Below, in pieces: positions 11,579 to 24,523 of a DNA stretch of 64,000 nt. Made by a program: the position numbers and the translations under genes. The stretch comes from Sorex araneus (Eukaryota > Chordata > Mammalia > Eulipotyphla > Soricidae), in contig NC_073302.1 of assembly GCF_027595985.1 (NCBI RefSeq), positions 279,651,116 to 279,715,115 on the forward strand. Direction: 5' to 3'. The notes beneath the pieces are model-generated. The model saw only the letters and a program-made list of their open reading frames with translations, made no database searches and had not been told where the DNA came from. Positions within the stretch are counted from its first letter, which is position 1, and every line of letters starts with the position of its first letter.

Positions 11579-13630
11579 ATAGATTCTAATTGTAAAAAAT
11601 GTATTTAATGATACATAAAATAGTACTCTGGAAATTTTACAATTTGTAGTTGTACCTTCATATATGAGAACAATTACTGTTATGACAATTTCTAAATTGA
11701 TCATTTCAATGATGCTTTATATCAAACATAAATATACCACTTATTTTTTCCTGAGAAATATTGCAAACAAAATTTTCCAAATTGACTTTAAGTAACATTT
11801 TTAGAGCAGCAAATGTGATATTATGGAACATAACAGTCCTCATTGCAGTTTTGTTAACTTATGCATAACTTAAAATATTTATATTATAGAGTAAATGACT
11901 GAAATGCATTTAAAAATTGTAGTTAGAAGCAAATAGAGCTCATTGACTATAAACAAGAGATATTGATATCCCTATACTCATTGTACTCCTATAAACACAT
12001 CACTTATATTTTCTCCATAAATAATCTGAGTCCTTTAAATAAAGTCCATCAACTATGTTTTTTTTTTTTTTACAAATTTAGTCCTCTTTTCGTGTATCTG
12101 GGTTATGTATTTGTAGGAGACCTATGGAATACATATCATACGGAACTTCAATAGAGAAAAAAATTATTATACTCAAGAAAGGCTTTGCATTGATGACTTA
12201 GAACATCTATTGAGATTCTAAAATAGTTAAACCAAAGTCAAAAGTGTGATCCATATTTAAATCCACTGAAATAATCCCCATATGTTTTCTTGTCATATTT
12301 TTAGAAGGACTCTCTGGATTACAGCAAAGATGCCTCCTGGAGTCATTCTGACACTATTCCTTCCCCTAAACAAGGAATTAGAGCATAGGTTAGCAAGAAC
12401 AGTTTGATGGGAATGGAAGTCATCAAGTTCTCCAGGGGAATCTCTGTGCAGCAGGGAAAAAATCTGGTGCAGAATCTTTAATGTTGCCTTCTTGAGAAGT
12501 GAAGTGATTAAAGGCTCAGAAGTAAAGATGCATAACAAGGTAGAATATTTTGTTTCTGAAATTCTCTACCTCCTGCCCCTAACAAAGTTTACAAACCTGT
12601 TGTCACATTGCTTGGAGGTCAGACTTTAGTTAAGAAGAATCAAACACTATGAAACTATTTTTAAAGTAAATTAATTGACAAAGAAAATAAATAAAAAGCA
12701 ATTTAGAAGAGCATTATCCAAGAGTCAATGAAACTTTGAATCCAGATAATCCCCAACCTCTTACACACCACTTTGCTCTGCCATAAAGAAGCTCCTTCTT
12801 CAACACTCCAGTTCTCTTTCCTTTTTGAGATGACCAGCATCATGGATAAATATATTTTTCAGACCATCTCTTTACCAAATGAACTATTTTAATAAAATTT
12901 TCCAGTGAAATTACTGTTTGCTTAATTCAGATGCAGTGTCAAGGAATATTTGATAATTAAGAACTAATTTCAGTCACCATACTAAATAAATGCCAACTAG
13001 AAATGAATTTAAATAGAATTGTATTAAACTAGACAAGCCATATATATTTGAGAATAAAATAGCTTGAACATTGTATAGTGCAGTGATTATTTTTGTTTAT
13101 ATACAAATATAGACAACATATTTAAGGAAGTTCTCTACTTGTTAAGCAGATGTAAAAAGTTGGTAAATACATTGTAGATCACGAGGAAATCTTTTCTCAA
13201 AAGAGTAAAGAATAAAATCAAAGTTATTCAGTCTTCCTTTATCTTCCATGCTTTACTTCTTGCAAGAGGATGTCAAGCGTGGATTTTCTTCTAACTGGGA
13301 TCACTCCCTGGCCCCAGATCAAAATTAATGAGTGGACTATTAGTAGATGAGATCCAATTTAAGAAGGATTCAAAACCAAGTACAGAAATATGTTTCATTC
13401 AACTACAGAGAGCTACAAATGGTTCTGCTTATAAGGCCCTTTATAGATCTCCTGGAATCAATCATTCTGTATAATAAATCCCATTTGTTCTTTATCCACA
13501 TAGAGTAGTTCACCACTTACTTGACTAGAAAAAAAGTGACTAAAATAAAATAATTTAAACATATAAAATTGTTTAAAATTAGAGTGTTACTAAAATACAA
13601 AGAAACATGTAATGTTATCTATTGTTAAAT
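11579..13630. other. 2-kb AT-rich stretch, nothing recognised
   Basis: It includes a T-run at about 12058-12071. The less AT-rich part at 12300-12540 has no recognised gene or repeat. Confidence 0.55.
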
Positions 13631-13660
13631 AATCATATATATATACATATATATATATAT
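13631..13660. repeat. AT dinucleotide microsatellite
   Basis: Alternating TA/AT run, directly next to the T-run of the following minus-strand SINE. Confidence 0.85.
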
Positions 13661-13837
13661 CTTTTTTTTTTGCTTGTTCTGGGTCATAGCCAGAGATGCT
13701 CAGGGGTTACTCCTGGCTCTGCACTCTGGAATTACTCCTGGAGGTACTTAGGGGACAACATGGGATGCCAGGGATTGAACCCAGGTCTGCCACGTGCGGG
13801 GCAGATGCCCTACCTGCTTTACTATTGCTCTGGCCCC
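13661..13837 (-). mobile_element. Type A SINE, full length
   Basis: Inverted copy from a T-run through GATGCTCAGGGGTTACTCCT to TTGCTCTGGCCCC. All parts of the head can be followed. Confidence 0.95.
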
Positions 13838-13889
13838 ATAATTAGATAATTTGGAGGATCCTCATATCAAATAAATTTTAGTATATCAC

Positions 13890-14064
13890 TTTTTTTTTCA
13901 CCTTTTGGGTCACACCCAGCGATGCACAGGGATTACTCCTGTCTCTGCCCTCAGTAATTGTTCCTGGCAGTGCTCAGGGGACCATACAGGATGCTGGAAA
14001 TTGAACACGTGCCGGCCAGTTGCAAGAAAAACACCCTACCTACTGTGCTATTGCTCCAGCCCCC
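13890..14064 (-). mobile_element. Type A SINE, full length
   Basis: Second inverted copy, 50 bp from the last one and in the same orientation. It keeps GGGTCACACCCAGCGATGCA and ends in TTGCTCCAGCCCC. AGTATATCACT before it and AGCATATTACT after it may be a diverged target duplication. Confidence 0.95.
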
Positions 14065-15649
14065 TAGCATATTACTTTTTAGATTCATGTTTTTCCCATA
14101 AAATTTTGAAGGTATGACTGTCATCCATTTGCTGTGCTTCTGTTAGATGACACAAATGAACACGAGACATAAATGGAGTACACTATTTAGTACAAGAAAT
14201 TTGGAAAATAATTAAACATAACATTTAATTAAACTCAATTTAGTATAACATATATTTAAATACATATATTTAAAATCTTATTTTAAATATTTTGTTACAT
14301 ATGGCATATTGTTGCCTGGCATATGTTAGATACTTAATTATTTGCTGGATAAATCAATGATATACGGAAAATGTAAGCATCCTTAGAGACATTCACTATT
14401 TTTTACTGTAATGCATATTAATGCATAACAAAATAAGTATAAAGTCATCATGGGATGCAGTTCTGTATTGTAAATCTACATTCCAAGACGCAGACAGCTA
14501 AGTTCTATAACTTTCATAGTTGAAAACACGAACATAAATAATAGAATAGAAGAGGGCCAAGCAAAATCTCCAAATACTGAATCACATATTATTTTTTTAA
14601 AACAAAATAGCTTTGAAGTTTGTATACTGCATGCAAATTAAAGGATACTCAACTTCCAGCAGAGCATTCTTCTAAATTTGACTACCCTTCATGCACTTTC
14701 ATTCAAAGTAGCCTCTTTGTAACTTGCCATTTTGGGATAATGGAGCAGGGTTAGAATTTCTGTTAGGTAGCCTATTCCATTGTCTCTCTTTGCCCCTATT
14801 CATATTATAAATGGTATCACTCAAATATCCATGAAACTGTGTAGTTTGCTTCTTTTTTCTTCTTTTTATTTTTCTTCAGGATGCCCATCTGTCCAGCAGA
14901 GCTCTCTATTACATCCTTAGGTAATCTGGAAACCACCCTATTTTCTATAACAAAAGCGAAGCCTTATTCACTATTATACAGAACTGGTCTGCAATTTAAG
15001 CCTTTTCTTGTGAATCCCCCCAAGGTATTTTCTCACCATTATCACTGAGGTGACTTGTTCTGTGTCCATTTCATTGAAATTCCCCAGACCCAGATAGTTT
15101 GATAGTCTGATATTTTAGAATGTTGCCCTGATTTACTTTCATCTGTCCTAGCGTAGCTAAAATATTTCTTTCTCCCACTTCTGTTGAAGAAATCATGACT
15201 GTTAAAATGTGGTAGCAACTGTGTTAAATAACTTAGAGAAGTATCACTTACAAAATTCTTATCAACTTGACTTCTGTTGAATTATAATGTTGAAAAATTT
15301 AATGCCTTGGATCGAAATTCTTTCATTTGAAGGAATTGTTAGAGTTCATAAAGAAACACTGAAACATACAAATGCAAATCAAAGGGAACAGAATCTAAAT
15401 ACTAATATCTGTACATTTATGGTAGCAATGTAGCATTCTCATCCCATTGAACATTTATAGTACACGCTATAAATTACTACTATATTATGCATAAATAGAA
15501 GCCTGTTTTTATTCCATATCATTAAATTTTTATCTCAAAATTATACAGGTTTTCTTCTTATCCCCAGAGTATCTTCATCATTTATCTCAGCACCCATTTT
15601 ATAAAAAGAGTCCTGAAATTGATTTGTTTCCAATATTAACTTGTTGGAT
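14065..15649. other. Mostly unique AT-rich sequence
   Basis: No repeat recognised. A strong splice-acceptor-like tract ends at 14879 (long pyrimidine run then CAG), with GTAATC at 14921, bounding 41 nt. See the hunt section. Confidence 0.5.
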
Positions 15650-15960
15650 ATAATCCAATTTATATAAAATGTCATAGAATGCTATATTTTATATCAAGTA
15701 ATTTAATCATTCATTGCTATATGATTATAGTTAATTATCAAAAATCTCAATTATTATTAACTCAATGAATAGTGGAAGTGTCTGATATAAATATTGGTAA
15801 AAACATGTAAAAATTATATTTTCCCAGGAGTGGAATGTTTGGGTCATACAGAAGGTAAATTCTTTGTTTCTTGCGGAATGTCCACAAAGGTTCAAGTAAT
15901 ATAGTTTTAACATCATGTGAGTGGGATTTTAGAATATCCATCCCTGCTCTGTCACCTGAA
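15650..15960 (-). mobile_element. Old L1 ORF2 fragment
   Basis: On the minus strand a short open stretch reads FRKKQRIYLLYDPNIPLLG. This corresponds to the segment near the ORF2p C terminus of mammalian L1 that ends in 'PLLGIYP' (compare the plus-strand copy at 44053). The frame is soon lost. The left border is approximate. Confidence 0.65.
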
Positions 15961-16839
15961 AATGTCACACTTTGCTTGGTACTGTAGATGCTCCACTTAA
16001 ATCTGTGATTTAAATTTGGTACGATCTATAATTTGAATGATCTGTTTCTGTTTATTTTGATTCCCTTCTTCCATGTAGAACGCAGCTGTGCTGCCTGTCC
16101 TTTCATTGCACTGAAACTTTCTTGCTGGTAAGCAGAAAACACCCCAAGTTCCTTTGCTCCTGCAAGAGTAAAATGACTGTCAATTCTTTATCAGTTTCCT
16201 TGTGTGTGATTCTTTGTTCTTCCAATTTGCTTTTCAAAAGTTTGGCTGGTTGCCTTACTATTTCAACATGCCTGAAATAACTTACCTGTTTTTTTCTCAT
16301 GAAGGCTCTTTGAACAAATAGGTTCTATCTCTAAACCATGTTTTCTTGGCTGCAATCAATTTTCCTTGTTTTGTGTACTGTGGCACCTGTGGAAGCATTC
16401 ATGATTCCTTTCAGCAGACTAGTAAAGGTCAATATGAATAAAAAGAGTCTTCCTTCCTAACTCATGGTGTTTAATATGTATTCTGAACATATCTCTGTAG
16501 ACCTCTATTCCTTCCATCAATTCCTCTACTATGCCTTGACTGCTACCACTTAATCACGTTATAACAAATCTCTTCATGCCTTCATCCTCTTTTACCTCAC
16601 ATCCACTTCTTATTTCACAGTTCAGCTTCTTTTTTCCTCTGTTTTTTTTTCAGTTCTAGAATCTAGAAACCAAGCAAGGCAATCTCGGTATCTGCCCCTT
16701 TCATACCTAGCATTACCTTATCCTTTTAGTTTATATACTACAGAAAAGTGAGTGTATCTCATATTTGTCTTTTCATTTCTTTTTCTGACCTACTTGCTCA
16801 ACATGATATCCTCCAGTTCAATCCAAGTTGCAGCCACAT
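15961..16839. other. No feature recognised
   Basis: Mixed composition with T/C-rich patches around 16590-16650. Confidence 0.5.
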
Positions 16840-17015
16840 TTGTTTAATTTGGTTTCAGGGTCACATCTGGCAGTTCTCAGTCGCCTCCTCCAGTAATGTG
16901 ATTGGCAGCCATTCCTGGCAGTGCTTGGAGGATCATGCGGTGTCGGTGCCGGGCATCAAGTCTGGGCCACTGCATGCAAAGTATGAATTCTAGCCCTTTG
17001 GACTATCCCTATGGA
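16840..17015 (-). mobile_element. Type A SINE, diverged
   Basis: GGTTTCAGGGTCACATCTGG, TCCTGGCAGTGCTTGGAGGA, then CACTGCATGCAAAGTATGAA follow the inverted type A order. The 3' part carries extra substitutions. Confidence 0.7.
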
Positions 17016-17167
17016 ATTTCAAAAGTGCTATCTCATCCTACTGATAATATGAGACTCATTTGGCATTTTTTTTTTGCCTCTTCCTCTATGATTCCTTTGA
17101 GTAGATATGTTTTGGCAGGGAGCAGAACTGGTGGTTGTCCATGGACTATTTTTGGTTCTCTACCCTG

Positions 17168-17275
17168 GAGGGATCCATGGCATTGCTTGGAGGAGTATAT
17201 GTGGTGCTCAGGACAGAAGGAGGATTGACATCTTGCAAAGTGTGCCAGTTAATCATGTACTATCTCTCTAACCCT
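17168..17275 (-). mobile_element. Type A SINE fragment, diverged
   Basis: ATATGTGGTGCTCAGGACAG, then ATCTTGCAAAGTGTGCCAGT and TACTATCTCTCTAACCC are the head half of an inverted type A copy. The preceding 100 bases may be its decayed body. Confidence 0.5.
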
Positions 17276-18184
17276 AAATAGATTAATAGAAACAAAAATT
17301 TGCCAAACACGTCAAAACTCATTTAATCAATAGAATAAAAGACTGATTTTCAAATTTCAGTGACAGTTTAAGAATAATCTACAATTTTCAAGTTATGGTT
17401 GATCAACAAGAAACTTCACTGCTACAGAGATTCTTGGATGCTTTGAACCAGATACTGTTAAACATATGTGTACATTTGGAAGCGTATTATTGTGTATTAT
17501 TTGGAAGTGCAATTTCAAAAAGAGAACATCAAGGGACTACTGGGGACAGAGTAAAATGAAAAATATATGAGCAATTGTGGCAATAAGTACTTTGTCTTTT
17601 ATATCATATTAGTAATCATAGCAAAACAAGGTTAATCAGACATCCATGTGTGATTTCTTGAGACAGTCACTGCTTCCTGAGCCCTGAGTTAAATTCTCTG
17701 ATGCTCAAAGTAATGTGCCATAGCTCTGGTTTCTATACAAATGAAAGGGCAAAGCATTTATTCAGTAACTTCCATCCTTCCTACTTCTAGGACATGTCCA
17801 AGACAGGAACTTGTCAAGATAGCCCAAATTTTTTTCTGTTAAATAAACCCAAGAGCAAAATAAATAATGGATAATTGTTTTGGAAAAAAAGAGAATGTCT
17901 GTATGTATTTAGAAATATGGGAATAGCTGATTGACACATGCATATCCCTGAGTCATCTGAAATAACAGGGGCCTTATATAAGGTTGGAGATGGTGAGCAT
18001 CGGAGAGATTTATTCTTTCGTTATTAGTCAGTAAGTCAATCACAAAATCCAAGCTAGTATGGAAGTGACTCTACAAAAAAACAAACGAGGAAAGGTAGGT
18101 TCAAGGAGACTTGCTATAGATCTCAGTTACCTGAAGTTTGTTATGAAGTGAGGACTTGATTAAGAGCTATCAGAGTGTGCTTTT
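17276..18184. other. No feature recognised
   Basis: AT-rich sequence without recognisable repeats. Confidence 0.55.
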
Positions 18185-18335
18185 TATACCATGCTCCTTC
18201 TCTCAGCCCTGGCTTCAAATGGTTCAGTTTGCTAGCCTGGTTGGGTGACCCAGATATTTGCTCCAAAAACATTTTAAGCATCAGTTTCCCTATCTTTGCA
18301 AGAACTGGGCTGTTGAAATTGCAATTCACAATTAC
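18185..18335 (+). mobile_element. MIR-like ancient SINE
   Basis: CAGCCCTGGCTTCAAATGGT, then GGTTGGGTGACCC and AGCATCAGTTTCCCTATCTT follow the MIR order (a 'gttcaaat' segment, core, then 'cctcagtttcc'). Heavily diverged. Confidence 0.6.
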
Positions 18336-19955
18336 CATTGGCATGGAAACAATAAGAAACACCCCCGTGAAACTCTTTCATTTCATGAATGCTATTAGTT
18401 TCTCTTACACAGAAGCAATTATAGAATGCCATTGAAATCAGAATCGTCCTTCCCATCACTGCAGCAACTTCCAGAGTTTACCTGCTAGCCTGCAGGTTTG
18501 AGAATAACATCACCTGGTAGTGTTGGTTTCTTTCATGTCAGTCAAATCCTCATCTTGTCTCTCTGGAAGTATTCTTTTTTCTAAAGACAAGATTTCATCT
18601 CTGTCACTTTCTATGTCTGTGAGGCTGTGATGCATAAGGTCAACATATGGTCCAAGGGAATTAGAGTGAGAGAGACTAAACTTACTTAAACGTTTCTGTT
18701 TTTCAAATCCCAAACTTTACATCAATGGTTGGGTTGACATATACACTATATTTTGGAGGACAATACAAAAGGACACAGGATTATGAAATGATTGCTATAA
18801 CATAGTGGCAGCATATTTATGACTTGCGATAATAACAAATTGCTATAGTCTTCCGTGAGCCAGTTTTGATATTTTCTTCTGAATTAAGCGGTTGAAGGCA
18901 AGCTCACTTAATTCATATGCATGAACAGAGAGGCATTTGTCCAATAGGAATATTTATCCAAGAATTGGTGCCAAATATTCATGTGATTGATTTGGGTTCT
19001 TTGGAAATCACTGTGCCCTATCCTGTTTTTTTTTTTCTCTTTCATTTCTATCATGCATAGTTCAATGCATCCGTGAACTACTACTGCATCAGACTTAGTT
19101 TATTATGAAATAGTTTTTTTGATAACCAACTTAAGATAGCAAGGTCTGATTTCAGAGTTGCTTGGTATCAACAGGTATTTGGTAATTCACTTACAAAGTC
19201 CTATATTATAGCAAGGCCATAATTCATAGCATCATTTATAATTTTTCTTTGTGGAATTTGTAAACTTAGGTGTAATTTATTTATAACTTAGGCCCAGTTT
19301 TGTATTCTACAAGATATAAACATGTTCGAAGATCTTAGGTAATATATTGTTATATTCCACAAGGGCTTAAGGACACAACAAAGAGCACATATTTATTAAA
19401 AACTGTTCTAATATCATTGGGTCACAGAAAATATTGTTGACTAGGCATTGTGAAGAACTTTAATTTTCTCTGAGCTTTAAAAATCAAACTTTAAATTTAT
19501 GAATATCTAATGAAATAACTTGTGCAGGTTTTAAAATCATTTTATGTTGGAGATGAATATCTCTGTCGAATTTAAATCTTTAATGTTTTGCACACATCGC
19601 AATTCTTTCTAAGGTGTCACATGTTTCTTGTTTACAATATTGACTGGAGTGAAAATTTTCTGGTTGAAAATTACCTTCACAATGATTTTTAGTCTCTGTG
19701 TCATAAAATCAATGAAAACATAGACAACTAATGAGTTTTTTTTTACTCTAATTGTATAGAAAGGAAGGGAAAAAATACTGAATTGGTTTCCAAACACATA
19801 CCTGACACAGAGTAAGTTGTACATTAGTTAGAACTTCATAAAAAAAATAGGTACTGCAGTTTTCAATAATGTTACTGATAGGTTTCATACATAACACATT
19901 TCAGTACCATGCTGTATATCAAGTGACAACTTTTCTCTAACACAGTCCCTGCAAT
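18336..19955. other. No feature recognised
   Basis: AT-rich with a T-run near 19027. Small minus-strand frames near 18.4-18.7 kb have no recognisable product. Confidence 0.55.
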
Positions 19956-19971
19956 AACAAATATATTCATA

Positions 19972-20230
19972 CCTCTCAGAGAGCCTGGCAACCTACCGAG
20001 AGTATCCAGCCCTCATGGCAGAGCTTGGCAAGCTACTCATGATGTATTCAATATGCCAAAAATACTACCGATAGGTCTCATTGCCCTGACCCTGAAAGAG
20101 CCTCCGAACTTAGGGAACGACGAGGAAGAAAAGGATGCTAAAATCTCAGGGCTGAGTATAATAGAGACGTTACTGGTACCTGCTCGAGTTAATCGACGAA
20201 CAACAGGATAAGAGTGATACAGTGATACAG
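19972..20230 (+). mobile_element. Type B SINE with an extra internal module, 5' truncated
   Basis: It starts inside the type B body (CTCAGAGAGCCTGGCAACCT). After ATAGGTCTCATT an extra stretch begins with GCCCTGACCCTGAAAGAGCC and ends near 20160, after which normal type B resumes (GAGACGTTACTGGTACCTGC). The tail is ACAGTGATACAG. Left ACAGTCCCTGCA (about 19942) and right ACAGTCCTTGTA (about 20227) may be a target duplication. Confidence 0.85.
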
Positions 20231-20623
20231 TCCTTGTATCTCTTTCCCAATACCTGCCCCTTCTCCTCTATGGGGGCATACTTCTTAGTGAAGGCCAATA
20301 GAACTCCAATTTTAAATCTTAGCTTCATATGACCTCTCTATTGTGACAATGGAGATTTTTCTACTAACATATGTTGTCTTCATATTCAATAATCTTCAGC
20401 TACCTCTAGATTTCTTGTTGCCATATTCAGACTAGAGCAGTAAATAGTCACAGACTTTTAGGGAAGAATCATTTGAAAGTTTTTGATACATACATAATTT
20501 AGGATACATATATGATTTAGGATTGGATGGACTTTCTCAAAGGATATCTATTATATTTTGTGCCAGTGGCTTATATCAAGTTTTATTCTAAAATGTCTTG
20601 TTTTTTTATTACATACTAAAATG

Positions 20624-20677
20624 TAATAAAATATTAATATCTTTTTTAATTAATAAAATATTAATATCTTTGTGGGT
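20624..20677 (+). repeat. 27-bp tandem duplication
   Basis: TAATAAAATATTAATATCTT occurs at 20624 and again at 20651, just before the next SINE. Confidence 0.75.
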
Positions 20678-20880
20678 GGAGTGATAGCACAGCAGGTAGA
20701 GCGTTTGCCTGGCACGTGGCCGACCTGGGTTCAATTCCTTCGTCCTCGGAGAGCCTGGCAAGCTACCTGTGGCATATTCAATATGTCAAAAATAGTAACA
20801 ACAAGTCTCACAGTGGAGACGTTATTGGTGTCCATTCAAGCAAATTGATGAACAATGGGATGAGAGTGCTACAGTGCTAT
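20673..20880 (+). mobile_element. Type B SINE with internal contraction
   Basis: Complete tRNA-like head (GTGATAGCACAGCAGGTAGA). The body has only one of the two GAGCCTGGCAAGCTACC modules found in normal copies, so about 38 bp between them are missing. The tail is GAGTGCTACAGTGCTAT. Confidence 0.93.
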
Positions 20881-21842
20881 AGACCATTGATGAACAACGT
20901 TTTAGTTCTTCAACAATGAGACTTCAAGGAAAGTGAACACTCTAATTTCTTCTGTGCACACAAGTTTTCCTAACCTATGACACAAAAGAGAACCAGTAAA
21001 GTACAAATCTGAAGAGTATACTTCTGATTTTATCTATCATATTTGGGAAAATTCCCCTTAGCCCCCAGCCAACACACACATAGTAGCAGGTAATTTCAGT
21101 GTAGGTAACTTCTGAACACCATATTATTTGTCTTTTGGTGAAAGTGGTACAGAAACAGTTCATTTACTAATGCATTATTTAGCACTACTTTGCTAATAAA
21201 CTCTACTCTTTCATTAAATATTTCTTGAAAATGTGACACAAAATTTAAATATGGTCATCTGCACCAAGAGACAAAAGTTTGTCACTGTACAATGTAATAA
21301 ACTTTAACCTTACTTAGCAACAAAATTCATTACAGCCAAATATAGTAATAAGGTAGTAGCCTCATGTGTGAGGCCTAATTTCTAAGAGACAGACAACTGG
21401 AAACACCAAGTTTCTAATTTCAGAACAATTTTTCCCCTGTTTTCCTCTAGCTAAATGAATGTTAATAATTCATTTTAAGATATGCAGACACTTTCATGCA
21501 TTCTACTATCTCCGTCAATTTATAAATCGAAGTAGGCTTTGCATGAGAACAAAGAACGTTTTGTATGTGTGGCAGATAAGTAGAATTTTTACTGAGCGTG
21601 ATGTCTCCCGCTTTTAATAAATTTCCAAATATAGCTCCAAAAAAAAGGAGCTCAATTATAAACTGTCTAATTGTGTTCTTGAGAAATGTCAACACAAGTT
21701 AATAGGGAAAAGTGCATACAATTTTTAGTTCTTCAACAGTGAGAGTGGCTCGTGAAAAGACTGCCTTTTGTGAAATGACTAACAGGTAAATTTTAATATA
21801 ATTTAAAAGAAATGATATATTTCATAAAAGTGAAATGTATAG
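20881..21842. other. No feature recognised
   Basis: AT-rich. TTTTAGTTCTTCAACA occurs near 20900 and again near 21724, a short local repeat of unknown meaning. Confidence 0.5.
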
Positions 21843-22015
21843 AGGCCGGAGACATGATTCAGTAGTTAGGATGCTAGCCTCCTTGCTTGCAGCTGACCAG
21901 AATTGTACCCAGACAACGCATAGATCTCTGAACCCCACCAAGAGGGACCTCTGAGAACAGAGCCAGAAATAGGCATTGAATATAGCCAAATGTAGCCAAA
22001 AACAAACAAAAATAA
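21843..22015 (+). mobile_element. Type A-like SINE, diverged
   Basis: The head reads GGCCGGAGACATGATTCAGT and GTTAGGATGCTAGCC. The body is changed but ends in AGCCAAAAACAAAC, equivalent to the type A end. An A-rich tail follows. Confidence 0.7.
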
Positions 22016-22328
22016 AATGTACAAAGTAAATAAATACTATTTATTAGAAACCAAAAAAAAAAAAACACAGAATAAATTCTTTTGACTTTGGCTAGAATTA
22101 ACATGGTTATATTGGCATAGATTGCACTTTAATATTTATGGCATGTGTTGACCTACACCAAGGCTTCAATGTTATAATGCTCTTCCTCTAAAGATGAATA
22201 ATCCCCTCTCCTTTCAAAGGATTTTCAAGTTACAGAGAAGAAGAGAACTCTTCTCTAATAAATTACCATCTTTACTTACTGGCTAAAAATTGCAAATTAC
22301 ATCATATTTAACATTATTAACATTATTT
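22016..22328. other. No feature recognised
   Basis: Includes an A-run at about 22052-22064, otherwise unremarkable. Confidence 0.5.
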
Positions 22329-22570
22329 AACACTGTAGCACTGTCATCCCTTTGTTCATTGATTTGCTCGAGTTGGCACCAGTAATGTCTCCATTGTGAG
22401 ACTTGCTGTTTTTGTTTTTGGTACATCGAATATGCCACGGGTACCTTGCAGGCTCTGCCATGAGGGCAGGATACTCCCGGTAGCTTGCTAGACTCTCCAA
22501 GATGGATGGGGGAATCGAACCACGGTCGACCGCTTGCAAGGCAAATACTGCAGGCTGTGCTCTCACTACA
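22329..22570 (-). mobile_element. Type B SINE, nearly full length
   Basis: Tail repeats at the left (AACACTGTAGCACTGTCATC), then TTTGCTCGAGTTGGCACCAG, the paired GGTACCTTGC and GGTAGCTTGC modules, and the inverted head to CTGTGCTCTCACTAC. Confidence 0.95.
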
Positions 22571-23086
22571 TAAACAAATTAATTATAATATTTTATTTGC
22601 ATAGAATGGTATCTCAAGAAGGGGACAATGATGTTCTCATTAATTTTGCACAAATTTAGGTTGAAACTGATGATAAATGAATTTCAATGAATGTTTTTCC
22701 TGATAACTCTATGCTGTATTAAAACAAAGCTTAAGAAAAATAATGTATGCCTATTAAAGTTAATGACAAAGACCATAATTTGACCGTTCAGAAAATACTT
22801 TGAATCAATTCTATTTGTATATTTGGAAAGCTATGACATTAAATGGTATGATAAATAATCAGTGTTTAGGGAATACTTACATTAGTGAAAATAGATATCT
22901 CAACTTGCCTACAAAGCATGTCATTTGATTTTGAAAAAAGAAACAGACCCAGTGAAAACATTATTTATTCGAAATAAAAATGCATTTTTCTTTATAATTC
23001 TTGTTCAGTATATCAAACACTATTTTCTTTATTGGCTTGCTTTCTTAACCACTCCCCTAGATATATTTTACATTCAAATATTCTTT
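22571..23086. other. No feature recognised
   Basis: AT-rich, no repeat recognised. Confidence 0.55.
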
Positions 23087-23254
23087 TTTTAAAAAATTTT
23101 TGGATTCCAAATCTATCCTGGAAGTGAGGAGGAGTTACTCTGAGTTTAGTTCTTGAGATCACCATATGAGGAACTCTTTGGGCCATGTGATGCGTTGCTA
23201 GACATTATATGTGCAAAGCACAGACTCCACCATGTTGAACTATTTTCTGGCCCA
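23087..23254 (-). mobile_element. Type A SINE, strongly diverged
   Basis: GAGGAGTTACTCTGAGTTTA, ATCACCATATGAGGAACTCT and TATTTTCTGGCCCAT keep the inverted order of body and head. Box B is not recognisable. Confidence 0.6.
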
Positions 23255-24523
23255 TTGTTTGAAATATTTAAAACAGATGGTGATGACTAAATTTTTTTTC
23301 TTTCAAAACCTAATTTGCTCTTTTATTTAGAACCTTATCATTGAACATAAATTTATATTTATAATGCATCATGTAATAATGATAGTTATTTAGTTTGCAG
23401 AATCATACTAAAAGTGAGAACTCTTTTGCTATTTTCGATAACAATATGACTACTATGTACTATGTGTCAGTTTAATATACTCATGGAGAAGGACAATTAA
23501 TATAAACTTATAATTTGATGTACAGTCTTTTTGCATATTATTCAAATACTATCACAGACAATGATAAACAATGTTAAACATTTGTTAAACAAATGTTTAA
23601 CCTATATCAATATTTAAAAATTGTAAAATATTCAAGTATGTAGTAAACTGTGTCCATTAAAATAATACTTAAATCAATACCTGAAATTTTGTAAGAAGCA
23701 TAAGTGGTTATTAAGATAACTTTATGTGATTTATCTGTCTGTGACTCATTTATACAACTTACTAAAAGAAATCCAGTTGTAAGAGCCATAAAACATTAGT
23801 GAATACACTAGAAACTGTAAAATTTAACTACTTTAAACTCTTTAGAATAATTAAAAAAGACACAAAAAATTAAAGAGTAAGGTAGTGTGACCTATAGTAA
23901 TTATCTCTTTGGGACACACATAAAGCCAACTTATAATTTATGTATATATACATATGTATGTATGTCTGTACATATATACATGCAGTGATGTCATTGCTTA
24001 TATATGTGTGCATGATATAAGGATATCTATGGACATTATAACATATGTATATTTTATATTTACTTTTAGAAGACTAATAAATGTGAAAAACAGACTAAAC
24101 ATCTTTGAGACACTAAAGTTCTTTGATCAAGAAGGTATTATAATGAGTCTGTGGGAAATTTTAAAGTAGAAATAATGGTATTAAATGTCATCGTTGACAA
24201 GGAGATTATATTTTTTCAGAGGAAAAAATATGTAAAAAGACTTTGAAAATGTATATTTATTCAAACACACTGTGTCAGGAAATAACATTAGATGAGATTA
24301 TAAAATTTAATTGGATAGAATTACAAAGCTCTGAACACAAAAGAAAGGACGCCAACAGATCATGGTGTCCAACAGTAATGGTGTGCAAAAAAAGTGAAAA
24401 AATCAGAAAATGTGAGTGACTGTATATTTAAAGAACTCTATTAACTGGAATAACCAGGAGTACCTGAATATTTCATTCAGGAAATGTGAAAAAAATAATA
24501 TATCATTAGGAAAGACAAGGGCG
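23255..24523. other. AT-rich stretch, nothing recognised
   Basis: A mixed TATG/TACA simple-sequence patch lies at about 23939-24010. Otherwise featureless. Confidence 0.55.

Noticed and set aside
20899..21744. 22-bp word repeated near 20899 and 21722 as a possible target duplication
   Set aside because: The distance is over 800 bp and no element starts or ends at either copy. One mismatch in AT-rich DNA could be chance.
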